A stretch of 64,000 bases of DNA from JBGMEA01 sp963674555 (GCA_963674555.1 OY771429.1:558001-622000); one strand, 5' to 3'. Shown: positions 1 through 8,856, counted from the stretch's first letter. The notes: generated by a model from the letters alone, not told the origin. Numbers and translations: made by a program.

Positions 1-239
1 CGATTTCTTATAACCTTGCTTATCGTTACAGTAACAGAAAACAGTTGTTTGACTAAAGTATAATATTTTCTCGCTAGCGCGGCATTTTCGGTTTCAAAAC
101 GGAGTTGCATCGCACCGCGCCCTTTTATGATAAAAATTAAACCGCCATGTAACAATCCATACAATTCAATTTCTGCTACTGTATGATTATCTTCCAATAC
201 TTTAGATAAATACGTTTTTACATCATCATTATAACTCAT
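1..239 (-). CDS. whiA: WhiA family DNA-binding regulator, N-terminal fragment (cut by window edge)
   Basis: Partial gene: the start is at 239 and the reading frame runs off the left edge of the window, giving 79 residues. WhiA proteins have an N-terminal domain related to LAGLIDADG homing endonucleases and a C-terminal helix-turn-helix; they act in division and sporulation control in Gram-positive bacteria. What is visible is the family's beginning: a short helix, an L-Y-G-L-L-H-G-G segment around residues 29-36, and the typical T-E-N-A-A-L-A-R-K-Y-Y segment around residues 53-63 followed by L-V-K-Q-L-F. A good Shine-Dalgarno AGGTGG (248-253) precedes the ATG. In many Bacillota whiA follows rapZ and yvcK, which would lie beyond the window. 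Assignment rests on the N-terminal third only. Confidence 0.8.
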   Translation of the reverse strand, partial: MSYNDDVKTYLSKVLEDNHTVAEIELYGLLHGGLIFIIKGRGAMQLRFETENAALARKYYTLVKQLFSVTVTISKVIRN

Positions 240-315
240 GACATATTCCACCTAAATTTATTATATAATAAAACCTAAGTATTTTTAAGCAGTTTAGAAT
301 TAATATTAATGAACA

Positions 316-343
316 TTGTTTATTTACAGGTTCACTTTATGAT
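316..343 (+). promoter_or_regulatory. Probable sigma-A type promoter of the peptidoglycan-binding gene
   Basis: TTGTTT (316-321), 16-bp spacer, TATGAT (338-343), 33 bp upstream of the ATG at 377. It lies in the divergent region between whiA and this gene. Seen by eye only. Confidence 0.45.
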
Positions 344-376
344 AAAATAGTGACAAAGTTGCACTGAGGAGTCAAA

Positions 377-1015
377 ATGCTGAAAATCAAACCTTTACTG
401 ATTTATGTTATCACTACTTTCATGGTTTTGGTATTATTCTCATCTTTTGATGCAGAATTTTATTTTGAACACAGCAGCAAATTAAACATTACCGATGAAA
501 TAATGTATATCGCTTACACTTCTTCAATGGATGAACTATATGTCAACGATCCATCGGGAGTTGATTCCGAAAAATCATCCTCATATGAATTGAATGATTC
601 TTCTGATTTTATTGAAGATTATAAATATATACTCTACTATTTAGACTATATGGATTATCCGGAAGACAATAAGTTTGATGTCGATCTTCAAAGCGCTGTT
701 TTACAATATCAACAGTTAAACGACTTAGATGTCAACGGTATTTTGGACAAACCCACTATGGACTCTTTGGATGCGGAATCGATTGTTTATCAGATGGGCA
801 AAAGAGGTCCGCAAATCTTAACCTATCAACAGATCCTTAAAGAGCTCGGGTATATAGCCGAAGATACTGAGATCAACGGGACGTTTGGAGAAGCCACTAG
901 AGATGCAGTTGAGTGGTATCAAAATAACAATGATCTTTCAAATACAGGAACACTGGATACGGACACACAGACTGCTTTATCGCGAAATCTGTATGACCAA
1001 GTCCCTGCAAAATAA
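377..1015 (+). CDS. Membrane-anchored or secreted protein with two peptidoglycan-binding repeats
   Basis: A 212-residue protein. Residues 6-24 form a hydrophobic signal peptide or signal anchor with little positive charge in front and no lipobox Cys. Residues about 30-75 are acidic and Ser/Asp-rich, probably a linker. Two repeats of the PG_binding_1 type follow: about 80-130 (F-D-V-D-L-Q-S-A-V-L-Q-Y-Q, then V-N-G-I-L-D) and about 142-205 (L-K-E-L-G-Y, then N-G-T-F-G-E-A-T-R-D-A-V). Such domains bind cell-wall glycan or stem peptides. No catalytic domain is present, so it may be a wall-binding or scaffolding protein. A GAGGAG Shine-Dalgarno (366-371) sets the start. The gene stands alone, with its own promoter-like sequence and a strong terminator. 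Exact role unknown. Confidence 0.75.
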   Translation: MLKIKPLLIYVITTFMVLVLFSSFDAEFYFEHSSKLNITDEIMYIAYTSSMDELYVNDPSGVDSEKSSSYELNDSSDFIEDYKYILYYLDYMDYPEDNKFDVDLQSAVLQYQQLNDLDVNGILDKPTMDSLDAESIVYQMGKRGPQILTYQQILKELGYIAEDTEINGTFGEATRDAVEWYQNNNDLSNTGTLDTDTQTALSRNLYDQVPAK

Positions 1016-1034
1016 ATTTGTCTGCATGTTAATT

Positions 1035-1067
1035 AAAACACAGGATTCAATGATCCTGTGTTTTTTT
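1035..1067 (+). terminator. Rho-independent terminator, nested in the 3' end of tatD
   Basis: A 12-bp stem, AAAACACAGGAT (1035-1046) with ATCCTGTGTTTT (1053-1064), a 6-base loop and a T-run. The opposing tatD gene ends at 1047, inside the loop, so its last four sense codons and stop are part of the hairpin. It can serve both convergent genes. Confidence 0.85.
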
Positions 1068-1829
1068 GATCCTAAAAAATTCATATGCGTTACGAGTAGT
1101 TATTTCACATATGCTTTCATACGACATCTCTTTGATCTCAGCGATCTTTTCTGCGACATACCGTACATATTGCGGTTCATTTCTCTTGCCCCTAAAAGGC
1201 ACAGGGGTCATATACGGACAATCAGTCTCGATTAACAGTCTGTCTAACGGAATATCTTTTACCATCTGACGAACATTGAATGCATTTTTAAAAGTAACAA
1301 CGCCTGATATCGAAACATACATATCAAGGTCTAAATATCTAAAAAGCATTTCTTTACTTTGTGAAAAAGAATGCAATACACCGGGTTTTTCTCCGGTAAG
1401 ATTATTGTTTATTATATCAAACGTGTCTTGCACCGCTTCTCGAGAATGCACAATGATCGGTTTTTTCATTTCGCCGGCTATCTGAATCTGATTCACAAAT
1501 ACTTCTTTCTGGACATCTCTCGGAGAATGGTCATAATAGTAATCCAAGCCGATTTCTCCAAGCGCTACTACTTTCGGTAAGCATAACCATTTTAATAGCT
1601 TTTCTTTAAATTCGCTGTTGTAGAGTTTGGCATCATGCGGATGCATTCCGACCGATGCATAAAACATCGTATACTTCCGACTTAATTCCACCGCTTCTAA
1701 ACTTGACGGTTCATCAAAACCGCAATTGAGCACACCGATTACATCGGAATTTTCGAGCGATGCAATAACATCTTCTAAATCTAACGAAAATGCATCGTCA
1801 TTCAAATGGGCATGAGTGTCAAATAACAT
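1047..1829 (-). CDS. tatD: TatD family metal-dependent deoxyribonuclease
   Basis: 260 residues, the normal length for TatD-type hydrolases (TIM-barrel amidohydrolase fold). These enzymes are Mg2+-dependent 3'-5' exonucleases or deoxyribonucleases in the cytoplasm, linked to DNA repair and degradation. Visible metal-site motifs: H-x-H at residues 6 and 8, G-E-I-G-L-D near residue 91, H-S-R-E near residue 128 and E-T-D-C-P-Y near residue 202. It follows the divIC-like gene by 7 bases, so the two are probably co-transcribed. In Bacillus a TatD homologue (YabD) sits near metS; here that context is absent. Which of the paralogous TatD-type proteins it is cannot be decided. Confidence 0.9.
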   Translation of the reverse strand: MLFDTHAHLNDDAFSLDLEDVIASLENSDVIGVLNCGFDEPSSLEAVELSRKYTMFYASVGMHPHDAKLYNSEFKEKLLKWLCLPKVVALGEIGLDYYYDHSPRDVQKEVFVNQIQIAGEMKKPIIVHSREAVQDTFDIINNNLTGEKPGVLHSFSQSKEMLFRYLDLDMYVSISGVVTFKNAFNVRQMVKDIPLDRLLIETDCPYMTPVPFRGKRNEPQYVRYVAEKIAEIKEMSYESICEITTRNAYEFFRIKKTQDH

Positions 1830-1836
1830 AATTCAC

Positions 1837-2145
1837 CTATTGAGCATCCGGAACCGTAATAATAAGTACTTTCTCATCCGGATAAATATATCCAAGATAT
1901 TTACGTGCAAGATATTCATAATATTCCGGCGTTCCGACTTTATTGAGCTCCTCTAAATACAATTGTTTTTTTTCATTTTCTTCGTTGATTAATCGTATGA
2001 GCTCATCTTTCCTTGCTTCTAAACGTATTTTTTGAACAAAAAAATTTAGCGTATTAAATAAAAACGGCACCGTTAATATCAGTAAAACGATAATAAATAC
2101 TGTTGACGAATGATTACTTTTATCTTTTTTATTTCGCGTATTCAT
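1837..2145 (-). CDS. DivIC/FtsB-like septum formation protein
   Basis: 102 residues with the architecture of the FtsB/DivIC family: a short basic cytoplasmic tail (rich in Lys, Asn and Ser), one membrane helix at about residues 17-36, and an extracytoplasmic coiled coil (about 38-70) followed by a short conserved tail (Y-x-Y-L-A-R-K-Y-L-G-Y-I-Y-P-D-E, about 75-92). The final hydrophobic segment V-L-I-I-T-V-P is typical of this family. DivIC joins FtsL and DivIB/FtsQ in the divisome and helps activate septal wall synthesis. It is the first gene of a likely two-gene unit with tatD. Sequence is poorly conserved in the family, so the call relies on architecture and the tail motif. Confidence 0.75.
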   Translation of the reverse strand: MNTRNKKDKSNHSSTVFIIVLLILTVPFLFNTLNFFVQKIRLEARKDELIRLINEENEKKQLYLEELNKVGTPEYYEYLARKYLGYIYPDEKVLIITVPDAQ

Positions 2146-2257
2146 ATTTACTCCGATATCTCTAAGGTTGTCGTTTGATCAATATGCGTTCTTGAAATTA
2201 TATATAATAATATTTTAAATAGATTTCCTTGATGTTATAATACCATATGAGGCTATT

Positions 2258-3091
2258 ATGAAAAAAACAGAAACAAAATATATCCTAAAAAAAATGCTGC
2301 AGACTTTTGCGAACAATGATCTTTACGCAGGAGCTTCACAACTTGCATATTCGTTGATCATGGCAATTATCCCGTTGATCATGTTTATCGTAACGATTGC
2401 GGGTAAACTTATGTTACCCGTGGAAGACATTTACAATTACATTGAGTTTATCCTACCGACACAAGCATATAATGCAGTGAACGGGATATTAACCGAGATC
2501 GTCAATTCTTCGAATCTATCATTTGTGACTTTGCTCATCACGATCTATTTTATTTCTATAGGAGCGCGCGGCTTAATGCGCGTAACAAATAAAGTCTATC
2601 ATACTTTGGAAGATCGGAATTTTATGAAATTCTGGATCACGTCATTTGTTTTTGCGATATTATTTGTCTGCATTTTTATACTTACACTGGGTGCTATTGT
2701 TTTCGGTAAAGTGATCATAAACGGCATAGACGATCTGTTCGCGCATTTCTTCACGATACATCTCATCACACTATTATCCTATCTGAGATATGTGATCACT
2801 TTTATACTTTTGGGTTTAATATTTTGTGTTATCTACGCATCAGCTCCGAATGTAAAACTGAGACTAAAAGATGTTTATATAGGCGGATATTCCGCGGCAC
2901 TGTTATGGATCATCGGGTCTGCTCTGTTTGGAATCTATATCAATCACGTAAATAGCTTTGGATTGCTCTTTGGAAGTCTTGGCGGCATTTTTATTTTACT
3001 TGCATGGTTGTATTTAACCAGCTTGATACTGCTTTTAGGCGCATATTTAAATGCGCACATTTATTATTATAAACTCGCAAACAAACCTTGA
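2258..3091 (+). CDS. YihY/BrkB family membrane protein
   Basis: 277 residues with about six membrane-spanning segments and a short cytoplasmic N-terminus. Family features are visible: the N-terminal helix with A-G-A-S-Q-L-A-Y-S-L (about 25-34), the L-M-R-V-T-N-K-V-Y segment near residue 106, and a C-terminal half with L-W-x-x-G-S-A-L-F-G-I-Y and F-G-L-L-F-G-S-L-G-G (about 230-245), typical of the YihY/UPF0761 proteins once wrongly called ribonuclease BN. The biochemical function of the family is not settled; transport has been suggested. A GAGG Shine-Dalgarno (2249-2252) lies 5 bases before the ATG. It is transcribed alone, divergent from the divIC-like gene and convergent with the Lrp-type gene. 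Confidence 0.85.
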   Translation: MKKTETKYILKKMLQTFANNDLYAGASQLAYSLIMAIIPLIMFIVTIAGKLMLPVEDIYNYIEFILPTQAYNAVNGILTEIVNSSNLSFVTLLITIYFISIGARGLMRVTNKVYHTLEDRNFMKFWITSFVFAILFVCIFILTLGAIVFGKVIINGIDDLFAHFFTIHLITLLSYLRYVITFILLGLIFCVIYASAPNVKLRLKDVYIGGYSAALLWIIGSALFGIYINHVNSFGLLFGSLGGIFILLAWLYLTSLILLLGAYLNAHIYYYKLANKP

Positions 3092-3120
3092 GCGATCATC
3101 ATTGTTCTAATTTGTATCGA

Positions 3121-3546
3121 TTAAAATAATTCTTGTTTGATTTTAGAATACATCACGACAAAAGTTTCCGTTGTTCCGAAAACTTGAGTTCTCTCCAATA
3201 AATTCGCCAAATGCTCCGTATCGGATACATACGCTTTGACGATCAATGAATATTGACCCGTCACATAATAAAATTCACCGATTTCCAGAGCGCCGTCCGC
3301 ATACTCTTTGAACTCATCATAGCGGCTTGCGGGAATATTCAAATTAATAAAGACAGTGATCGATTGTCCTAATTTCTTGCGATCTATGATCGCTTTATAC
3401 CCTTTTATGATGCCTGCTTGTTCCAAGCGTTTGACTCGCTCAGCTACTGCGGGTGCCGATAACTTCAGTTCGCCGGCAAGTTCTTTCATCGTTATCCTGC
3501 CGTTGTGGCACATCGCTTCAATTATTTTCCTATCGATATTATCCAT
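3121..3546 (-). CDS. Lrp/AsnC family transcriptional regulator
   Basis: 141 residues from the ATG at 3546. An in-frame TTG at 3567 would add seven residues, but the ATG has a G-rich Shine-Dalgarno (AGGGGG) five bases before it and gives the standard family N-terminus D-N-I-D-R-K-I-I. The N-terminal winged helix (about 1-55, with L-S-A-P-A-V-A-E-R-V as recognition region) binds DNA; the C-terminal RAM/AsnC domain (about 65-135) forms oligomers and binds small ligands, usually amino acids. Its target is unknown. The 5' neighbourhood is AT-rich and without another gene, so autoregulation is plausible. Confidence 0.9.
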   Translation of the reverse strand: MDNIDRKIIEAMCHNGRITMKELAGELKLSAPAVAERVKRLEQAGIIKGYKAIIDRKKLGQSITVFINLNIPASRYDEFKEYADGALEIGEFYYVTGQYSLIVKAYVSDTEHLANLLERTQVFGTTETFVVMYSKIKQELF

Positions 3547-3722
3547 ATTTCCCCCTAATTTTTTCAATAGACACTACCTAATTATATAATATTAAAACTA
3601 TAAAGTCAGCCATATAAATAATATTTTTTTGATTTTTAGTTTATTTAATGAATAATTCAGCAACGATTCTATAGAAGGATATGTGCTTCATGTTTTTTTA
3701 TAATAAAAGAACCTTAAGCACT

Positions 3723-3750
3723 AAAAAAAGAACAGTGGCCTGTTCTTTAA
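3723..3750 (-). terminator. Rho-independent terminator of rpmB
   Basis: 9-bp stem (3727-3735 with 3740-3748), loop of four bases, and on the minus strand a run of T (complement of the A-run beginning at 3723). It lies about 30 bases past the rpmB stop. Confidence 0.75.
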
Positions 3751-3778
3751 ATAGCAAAATATAAATATGTAAGAAAGC

Positions 3779-3967
3779 CTACGCTCTTTCTACTTTATTG
3801 GAGCGCAAGCATCTTGTACATACCGTAACCGTTTTGACGGATCCTTCTTCAACGATCCTTACTTTTTTCAAATTCGGTTTCCAAACTCTTTTAGTATGAA
3901 TATTTGAATGACTTACCGTATTACCGGAAATAGTGCCTTTTGAACATACATAGCATTGTTTTGACAT
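3779..3967 (-). CDS. rpmB: 50S ribosomal protein L28
   Basis: 62 residues, the usual size of bacterial L28, a late-assembling protein of the large ribosomal subunit. Two Cys pairs (C5/C8 and C50/C53) form the zinc-binding version of the protein. The central part has the family's H-T-K-R-x-W-K-P-N-L motif (about 24-33) and ends with C-x-x-C-L-R-S. A perfect AGGAGG Shine-Dalgarno precedes the ATG. As in Bacillus and many Clostridia, rpmB is divergent from the asp23-like/fakA genes, which supports the assignment. Confidence 0.96.
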   Translation of the reverse strand: MSKQCYVCSKGTISGNTVSHSNIHTKRVWKPNLKKVRIVEEGSVKTVTVCTRCLRSNKVERA

Positions 3968-4176
3968 AGTTGATCCTCCTATATTGTTACTATCAATAAG
4001 ATCTTTCGTACTTAATATTACTTATATAAGTTAAAAAATCATAATATAACTCATTGTTTTCCCCCGAAAACATCGCATATCATTATATCACAAACATTTT
4101 GATAAATGCAACTGGATTTTTTAATATTTTATTTGAATCTAGCTGCTCGGTAAATAAGATTATACAGACAATAATA

Positions 4177-4205
4177 TTTACTGAAATTTGAAATTATGTT
4201 ATAAT
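4177..4205 (+). promoter_or_regulatory. Sigma-A type promoter of the asp23-like/fakA/recG operon
   Basis: TTTACT (4177-4182), 17-bp spacer, perfect TATAAT (4200-4205), 41 bp before the ATG at 4246. Same -35 hexamer as the proposed promoter of the asd leader. Confidence 0.65.
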
Positions 4206-4245
4206 TTGTTTACCATACAAAATCCGCCTAAAAGGAGGCTATTAT

Positions 4246-4599
4246 ATGGATCCTAACACTTCGAATACATATGGAGAAAACAACTCTTCAATCGAATATA
4301 TCGAACAGGTTGCGGCGATTTCCGCAATGGAATGTTTTGGTGTTGTCGGTATGGCGAACAAAGGTGCTGCTGATGATATAATCGACTTATTAAGAAAAGA
4401 ACATTTAGGAAAAGGGGTCAAAGTCCACGTTGAGAAAGATGACAAACTTATTATTGATTTGTATGTCGTGATCGAATTCGGCGTTAAAGTTATGGCTGTT
4501 GCTGAAAACTTGATCGATACCGTAAAATACAACGTGGAAAAACAAACAGGGAGAAAAGTAAAGAAAGTAAATGTCTATGTGCAAAGCGTCAGAGCATAA
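4246..4599 (+). CDS. Asp23/Gls24 family envelope stress protein (YloU-like)
   Basis: 117 residues. Asp23/Gls24 (DUF322) proteins are small, abundant cytoplasmic proteins connected with cell-envelope stress and alkaline shock; staphylococcal Asp23 is held at the membrane by a partner. Family features: the start of the domain I-E-Y-I-E-Q-V-A-A-I-S-A-M-E-C-F-G-V-V-G (about 15-34), a central I-D-L-Y-V-V-I-E-F-G-V-K-V segment, and the ending V-N-V-Y-V-Q. AAAGGAGG lies just before the ATG. It is directly followed by fakA, the conserved yloU-yloV order of Bacillota. Confidence 0.92.
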   Translation: MDPNTSNTYGENNSSIEYIEQVAAISAMECFGVVGMANKGAADDIIDLLRKEHLGKGVKVHVEKDDKLIIDLYVVIEFGVKVMAVAENLIDTVKYNVEKQTGRKVKKVNVYVQSVRA

Positions 4600-4611
4600 T
4601 GAGGTGAAAAA

Positions 4612-6240
4612 ATGATTGTCGAAATTGACTCCAATTTATTTAGATCCGCTTTAAAAAGCGGATATGCTAATCTTGAGAATAATAAGCAAGCCGTAAATAA
4701 TTTAAACGTATTTCCCGTCCCGGACGGAGATACCGGAACCAATATGGCTCTAACCGTACAATATGCCGTTAAGGAAATGAATGAAAGTAAAGCAGATACG
4801 ATCGGCGAGATTACATTCGTATGTTCTAACGGTGCTTTAATGGGTGCTCGAGGCAATTCAGGCGTAATACTCTCACAATTATTCAGAGGTTTTTCCAAAG
4901 CATGCCAAGGAAAACCCGTTTTAAGCATCAAAGATTTAGCTACAGCGCTTCAGTCGGCATCTGATATGGCTTACAAAGCGGTCATGAAACCTACGGAAGG
5001 TACGATCTTAACTGTCGCGAGAGAAATGGCCGAATTTGCGGTCGAAAACGCATCTTCATACAATGATTGTATCCTCTTCTTAGAATCCATCATTGATAAA
5101 GGTAAAGAATCCTTGAAAAATACACCGAATTTGCTTGCGGTATTAAAAGAAGCCGGCGTAGTTGATGCCGGTGGAGAAGGATTGCTGACTATTTTTCATG
5201 GGATACTTGAATCTTTGAAAGGAGCTCCGATCGAATTGAAAGACAATATTGAGGTAGTTGAAACTACCGAGTTCAGTTCTGAGATTAACAGCGAGATCCT
5301 TTTTGCTTACTGTACAGAATTTTTGATTATGACTTATGAAGATGAAAGTTATGAGAAGATGTTGATCGATAAACTGATCAAATTAGGAGACTCCCTTGTT
5401 GTTGTTCAAGATGAGCAGCTCATAAAAATACATGTCCACACGAATGAACCGTGGACTGCAATGAAGATCGCTGCCGGTTGCGGAGAATTGACAAAAATTA
5501 AAATCGAGAATATGCGCCAGCAACATAGTGAGCTCTTTGAAAAGCAAGACGAACCGAATACCGTTAAATATTCAGATGAAGAAGTAGAGTATGTATTGAT
5601 CAGCGTTTCGCCGGGCGAAGGGCTCTCTACGATCTTGAAAGATTTAGGGGTAACTTATGTGATCGAAGGCGGACAAACCATGAACCCGTCTACACAAGAT
5701 TTTGTGGATATTATCGAGCAAACGAATGCGAAAAATTATATTCTGTTTCCGAATAACAGCAATATTATCCTCGCTGCTTCACAGGCAAAAGAGATCAGCA
5801 CCAAAAATGTGGAAGTCGTAGCGACAAAAACCGTGCCCCAGGCGATCAGCGCATTAATGAATTTCAATCCGCTTTCCGATCTTGCGGAAAATGTTGAAAA
5901 TATGTCGGGTGCTTTACAGTACGTTTCCACAGCACAGATCACCTATGCGGTAAGAGACAGTGAACTTAACAATGTCAAAATAAAAAAAGACGATATTATA
6001 GGTATCATAGAAGGTGATATTGAAATATGCGAAAAGAACGTACAAAACGCTGCTTTAAAAACAGTAGAAAAACTTGTACAAAACGACACTGAACTTTTGA
6101 CACTTTATTACGGAGCGGACGTGAAACAAAAAGATGCGGAAAAAATGCTTAAAACTCTGCAAAAACAATATGAATCGATCGATATTGAATTGTTTTACGG
6201 CGGACAACCTTTATATTACTATATCATAAGCGCGGAATAA
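4612..6240 (+). CDS. fakA: Fatty acid kinase subunit A (DAK2 domain, YloV/FakA)
   Basis: 542 residues. FakA is the ATP-binding subunit that phosphorylates fatty acids carried by a FakB protein, allowing exogenous fatty acids to enter phospholipid synthesis. The N-terminal DAK2 domain (about 10-200) shows V-P-D-G-D-T-G-T-N-M (residues 36-45), whose Asp residues bind Mg2+-ATP, and G-A-R-G-N-S-G-V-I-L-S (about 78-88), the lid glycine loop. The C-terminal two thirds match the YloV-specific region, including G-G-Q-T-M-N-P-S-T (about 350). No fakB is in the window. GAGGTG Shine-Dalgarno before the ATG. recG starts two bases after the stop, so the genes are one transcription unit. Confidence 0.92.
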   Translation: MIVEIDSNLFRSALKSGYANLENNKQAVNNLNVFPVPDGDTGTNMALTVQYAVKEMNESKADTIGEITFVCSNGALMGARGNSGVILSQLFRGFSKACQGKPVLSIKDLATALQSASDMAYKAVMKPTEGTILTVAREMAEFAVENASSYNDCILFLESIIDKGKESLKNTPNLLAVLKEAGVVDAGGEGLLTIFHGILESLKGAPIELKDNIEVVETTEFSSEINSEILFAYCTEFLIMTYEDESYEKMLIDKLIKLGDSLVVVQDEQLIKIHVHTNEPWTAMKIAAGCGELTKIKIENMRQQHSELFEKQDEPNTVKYSDEEVEYVLISVSPGEGLSTILKDLGVTYVIEGGQTMNPSTQDFVDIIEQTNAKNYILFPNNSNIILAASQAKEISTKNVEVVATKTVPQAISALMNFNPLSDLAENVENMSGALQYVSTAQITYAVRDSELNNVKIKKDDIIGIIEGDIEICEKNVQNAALKTVEKLVQNDTELLTLYYGADVKQKDAEKMLKTLQKQYESIDIELFYGGQPLYYYIISAE

Positions 6241-6241
6241 T

Positions 6242-8275
6242 ATGCTCAGAGTAAATGAACCGATCACTTCTATCAAAGGCATTGGCCCTAAAAAGCAAGA
6301 ATCACTTAATCAAAAAGGCATTTATACGATCCATGATTTATTAAACACTTATCCAAGCACTTATAAAGATCGCGGTCAAATAAAGGTTATTTCAAGCGCT
6401 GAAGAAAAAGAAAAGGTATTGACCGTCGGAAAATATCTTGGCGGAGGTCATACCAATTATATTCATAGAAAACTGAACATAACGATCCTTCCGTTTCAGA
6501 GTGAAGATGCTTCATTCCAAGTGATCTACTATAACCAACCGTTCAGAAAAACAAATTTTATTGAAAATACAGAGTATATTTTATATGGCACCGTGGCGAT
6601 CAAGAACGGTGTCTTCAACTTATTATCCCCCGAATCGGAAAGAGCAGACCGCATAACATATTTAAAAGAAGGTCTTTATCCGATCTATCCTCTACGCATC
6701 AATCATATCAATCAAAAACAGTTGATATCCTATATACAATATGCGATTGAGCATATAACGTTTGCTAACATCATTCCTAAGTGGATCAATAAAATGTTCG
6801 ATCTACCGACACGAATGGATGCCTACAAAGCGATTCATCTGATAGACGATAAGGTGAATGATCTTAATGTTGGTATACGATATTTTCGATTTATGCGTTT
6901 TATGCGTTTTCTTGCAACGATCCAAAGCTTAAAAACAGATTCTCAACAAGATATCGGTCATATATTCTCAACAGAACAACTAAAGACTTTCATTGATCAG
7001 TTTGATTTTTCTTTAACAAAAGCTCAAACAAGTGCTGTGCTAGATATCAAAAATGATATAACCTCAGGCAAACGCATGAACCGACTTTTGCAGGGCGATG
7101 TAGGATCAGGAAAAACAGCGGTTGCATTATGTGCTGTTTTTATGTCAGCACAAAGCGGTTTCCAAAGTGCTTTCACAGCACCTACAGAGATCCTTGCCAA
7201 GCAGCATTTCCAAAAACACAAAACACGTTTTGAAAAATTTGGATTTCAGTGCGTACTTTTACATTCATCTATGAAAACCGCAGAGAAAAGAACGGTTTTA
7301 GAGCAAATCAAATCCGGAGAAGCAGATATCATTTTCGGAACACATGCGCTATTTTCAGAAAATGTCGTTTATCATAATTTATCTATGATCGTGATCGATG
7401 AACAACATCGTTTCGGTGTTGCGCAACGAGCGGTTCTGGAAGAAAAAGGATACAAGCCTCATGTGCTAGTGATGAGCGCGACACCTATACCTCGAACGCT
7501 TGCACTGAGTTTTTATCAAGATTTAGATATCAGTGCACTGAATGAATATCCAAAAGGTCGGAAAAAGATCAAAACGATCATTGTGAATTCATCAGCTAAT
7601 GACCGTATCTATAACTTCATTATGAAAGAAGCTGAAAAAAAACAAAAAACATTTATTGTTTGTCCGGCGATCGAAGACGAGACTATGCAAAATGTAAGCG
7701 ATCTGTATGCAGAACTAAAAGAAAGATTAGCCCCCTATCCTGTTGCGTGTTTGACGGGAGCGATGAGAGACGAAGAAAAAGATGAGATCATGAATGAATT
7801 CGCTTTCGGCGAAACTATGATCCTAATTGCGACAACAGTTGTCGAAGTCGGGATAGACATTCCCGATGCGACAGTTATTTTGATCGAAGACAGCGAACGT
7901 TACGGTTTGGCGCAGTTACATCAACTTCGCGGTCGAGTCGGGAGATCGGATATACAAAGCTATTGTATCCTACAAACCGATACAACGAGCGAAAAATCAT
8001 TGGAGCGCCTGCGTATTCTCGAAAGGTCGACTAACGGTTTTGAGATCGCTGAAGCAGACATGCGCTTAAGAGGAAGCGGCGAACTGTACGGATTACAGCA
8101 AAGCGGTAAAAGCAACGGGATCATATTCGAAGCGCTTGAACATCCCGAGCTTTTCACAAATGTTCAAACTTGTTTTCATAAACTCCTGATATCAAAAGAT
8201 AAAGATGATAAGAAATTTCTTGATATACTTATGGAACAAACTTTTGATAGATCTGAAAACATTGTACTTAATTAA
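6242..8275 (+). CDS. recG: ATP-dependent DNA helicase RecG
   Basis: 677 residues, standard for RecG. RecG is a double-stranded DNA translocase that reverses stalled forks and processes branched DNA. The N-terminal wedge (OB-fold) domain spans about 1-150. The superfamily-2 helicase core follows: Walker A G-D-V-G-S-G-K-T (285-292), motif II D-E-Q-H (386-389), motif III S-A-T-P-I-P-R-T (about 415-422), and motif VI Q-L-H-Q-L-R-G-R-V-G-R (about 558-568). The C-terminal TRG region (L-R-G-S-G-E-L-Y-G-L-Q-Q-S-G) is present. It lies two bases after fakA, the Bacillus-like order, without the sdaAAAB genes found between them in Bacillus. Its own Shine-Dalgarno is weak, which suggests coupling to fakA. 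Confidence 0.97.
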   Translation: MLRVNEPITSIKGIGPKKQESLNQKGIYTIHDLLNTYPSTYKDRGQIKVISSAEEKEKVLTVGKYLGGGHTNYIHRKLNITILPFQSEDASFQVIYYNQPFRKTNFIENTEYILYGTVAIKNGVFNLLSPESERADRITYLKEGLYPIYPLRINHINQKQLISYIQYAIEHITFANIIPKWINKMFDLPTRMDAYKAIHLIDDKVNDLNVGIRYFRFMRFMRFLATIQSLKTDSQQDIGHIFSTEQLKTFIDQFDFSLTKAQTSAVLDIKNDITSGKRMNRLLQGDVGSGKTAVALCAVFMSAQSGFQSAFTAPTEILAKQHFQKHKTRFEKFGFQCVLLHSSMKTAEKRTVLEQIKSGEADIIFGTHALFSENVVYHNLSMIVIDEQHRFGVAQRAVLEEKGYKPHVLVMSATPIPRTLALSFYQDLDISALNEYPKGRKKIKTIIVNSSANDRIYNFIMKEAEKKQKTFIVCPAIEDETMQNVSDLYAELKERLAPYPVACLTGAMRDEEKDEIMNEFAFGETMILIATTVVEVGIDIPDATVILIEDSERYGLAQLHQLRGRVGRSDIQSYCILQTDTTSEKSLERLRILERSTNGFEIAEADMRLRGSGELYGLQQSGKSNGIIFEALEHPELFTNVQTCFHKLLISKDKDDKKFLDILMEQTFDRSENIVLN

Positions 8276-8289
8276 AGAAAGAGGTCATT

Positions 8290-8856
8290 ATGCGCGTTAT
8301 AGGCGGAACATATCGAGGCATGAAATTATTATCACCGAAAACACAGGATATTCGACCGACTACGGATCGAGTAAAAGAGGATATATTTAATATTATCAGC
8401 CCATACATCTACGACAGCCGCTTTCTGGATCTGTTCTCAGGATCCGGTGCGATAGCGATCGAGGCGGTCAGCCGCGGTTGTTTGTTTGCGGATGCAGTCG
8501 AGCGCAATAAAGACAGTGTTGAATTGATCAAAAAAAATATAGCCAAAACAAAATCGCAGGAACAATTCCAAGTGATAGCAAAAGATGCTGAACAATTTCT
8601 GTTATCAACTTCGAACAAGTATGATATAATATTCGTAGATCCACCGTATCAATACAGTAAAATCAATGCGGTCATCAATACCATCTTAGACAGAGAAATA
8701 ATTACACCGAACGGGATCATCATAGCAGAACAAGGCATTGAAAACACTTTAGATGAAAATCAATTTGACGCGGAAATTTATAAAACAAAAAAATACGCCG
8801 CAACGATCCTTTATTTCATAAGACGTAAACAACAGGTTAAAGAGGAGATCAAATGA
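8290..8856 (+). CDS. rsmD: 16S rRNA (guanine(966)-N2)-methyltransferase RsmD
   Basis: 188 residues. RsmD methylates N2 of G966 of 16S rRNA with S-adenosylmethionine. Characteristic start M-R-V-I-G-G-T-Y-R-G; then R-P-T-T-D-R-V-K-E (22-30); SAM-binding motif D-L-F-S-G-S-G-A (47-54); catalytic D-P-P-Y (117-120). An AGAGGT Shine-Dalgarno precedes the ATG. The last codons overlap the coaD start by four bases (ATGA), so the two are translationally coupled. rsmD-coaD is a very common pair in Bacillota. Confidence 0.96.
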   Translation: MRVIGGTYRGMKLLSPKTQDIRPTTDRVKEDIFNIISPYIYDSRFLDLFSGSGAIAIEAVSRGCLFADAVERNKDSVELIKKNIAKTKSQEQFQVIAKDAEQFLLSTSNKYDIIFVDPPYQYSKINAVINTILDREIITPNGIIIAEQGIENTLDENQFDAEIYKTKKYAATILYFIRRKQQVKEEIK

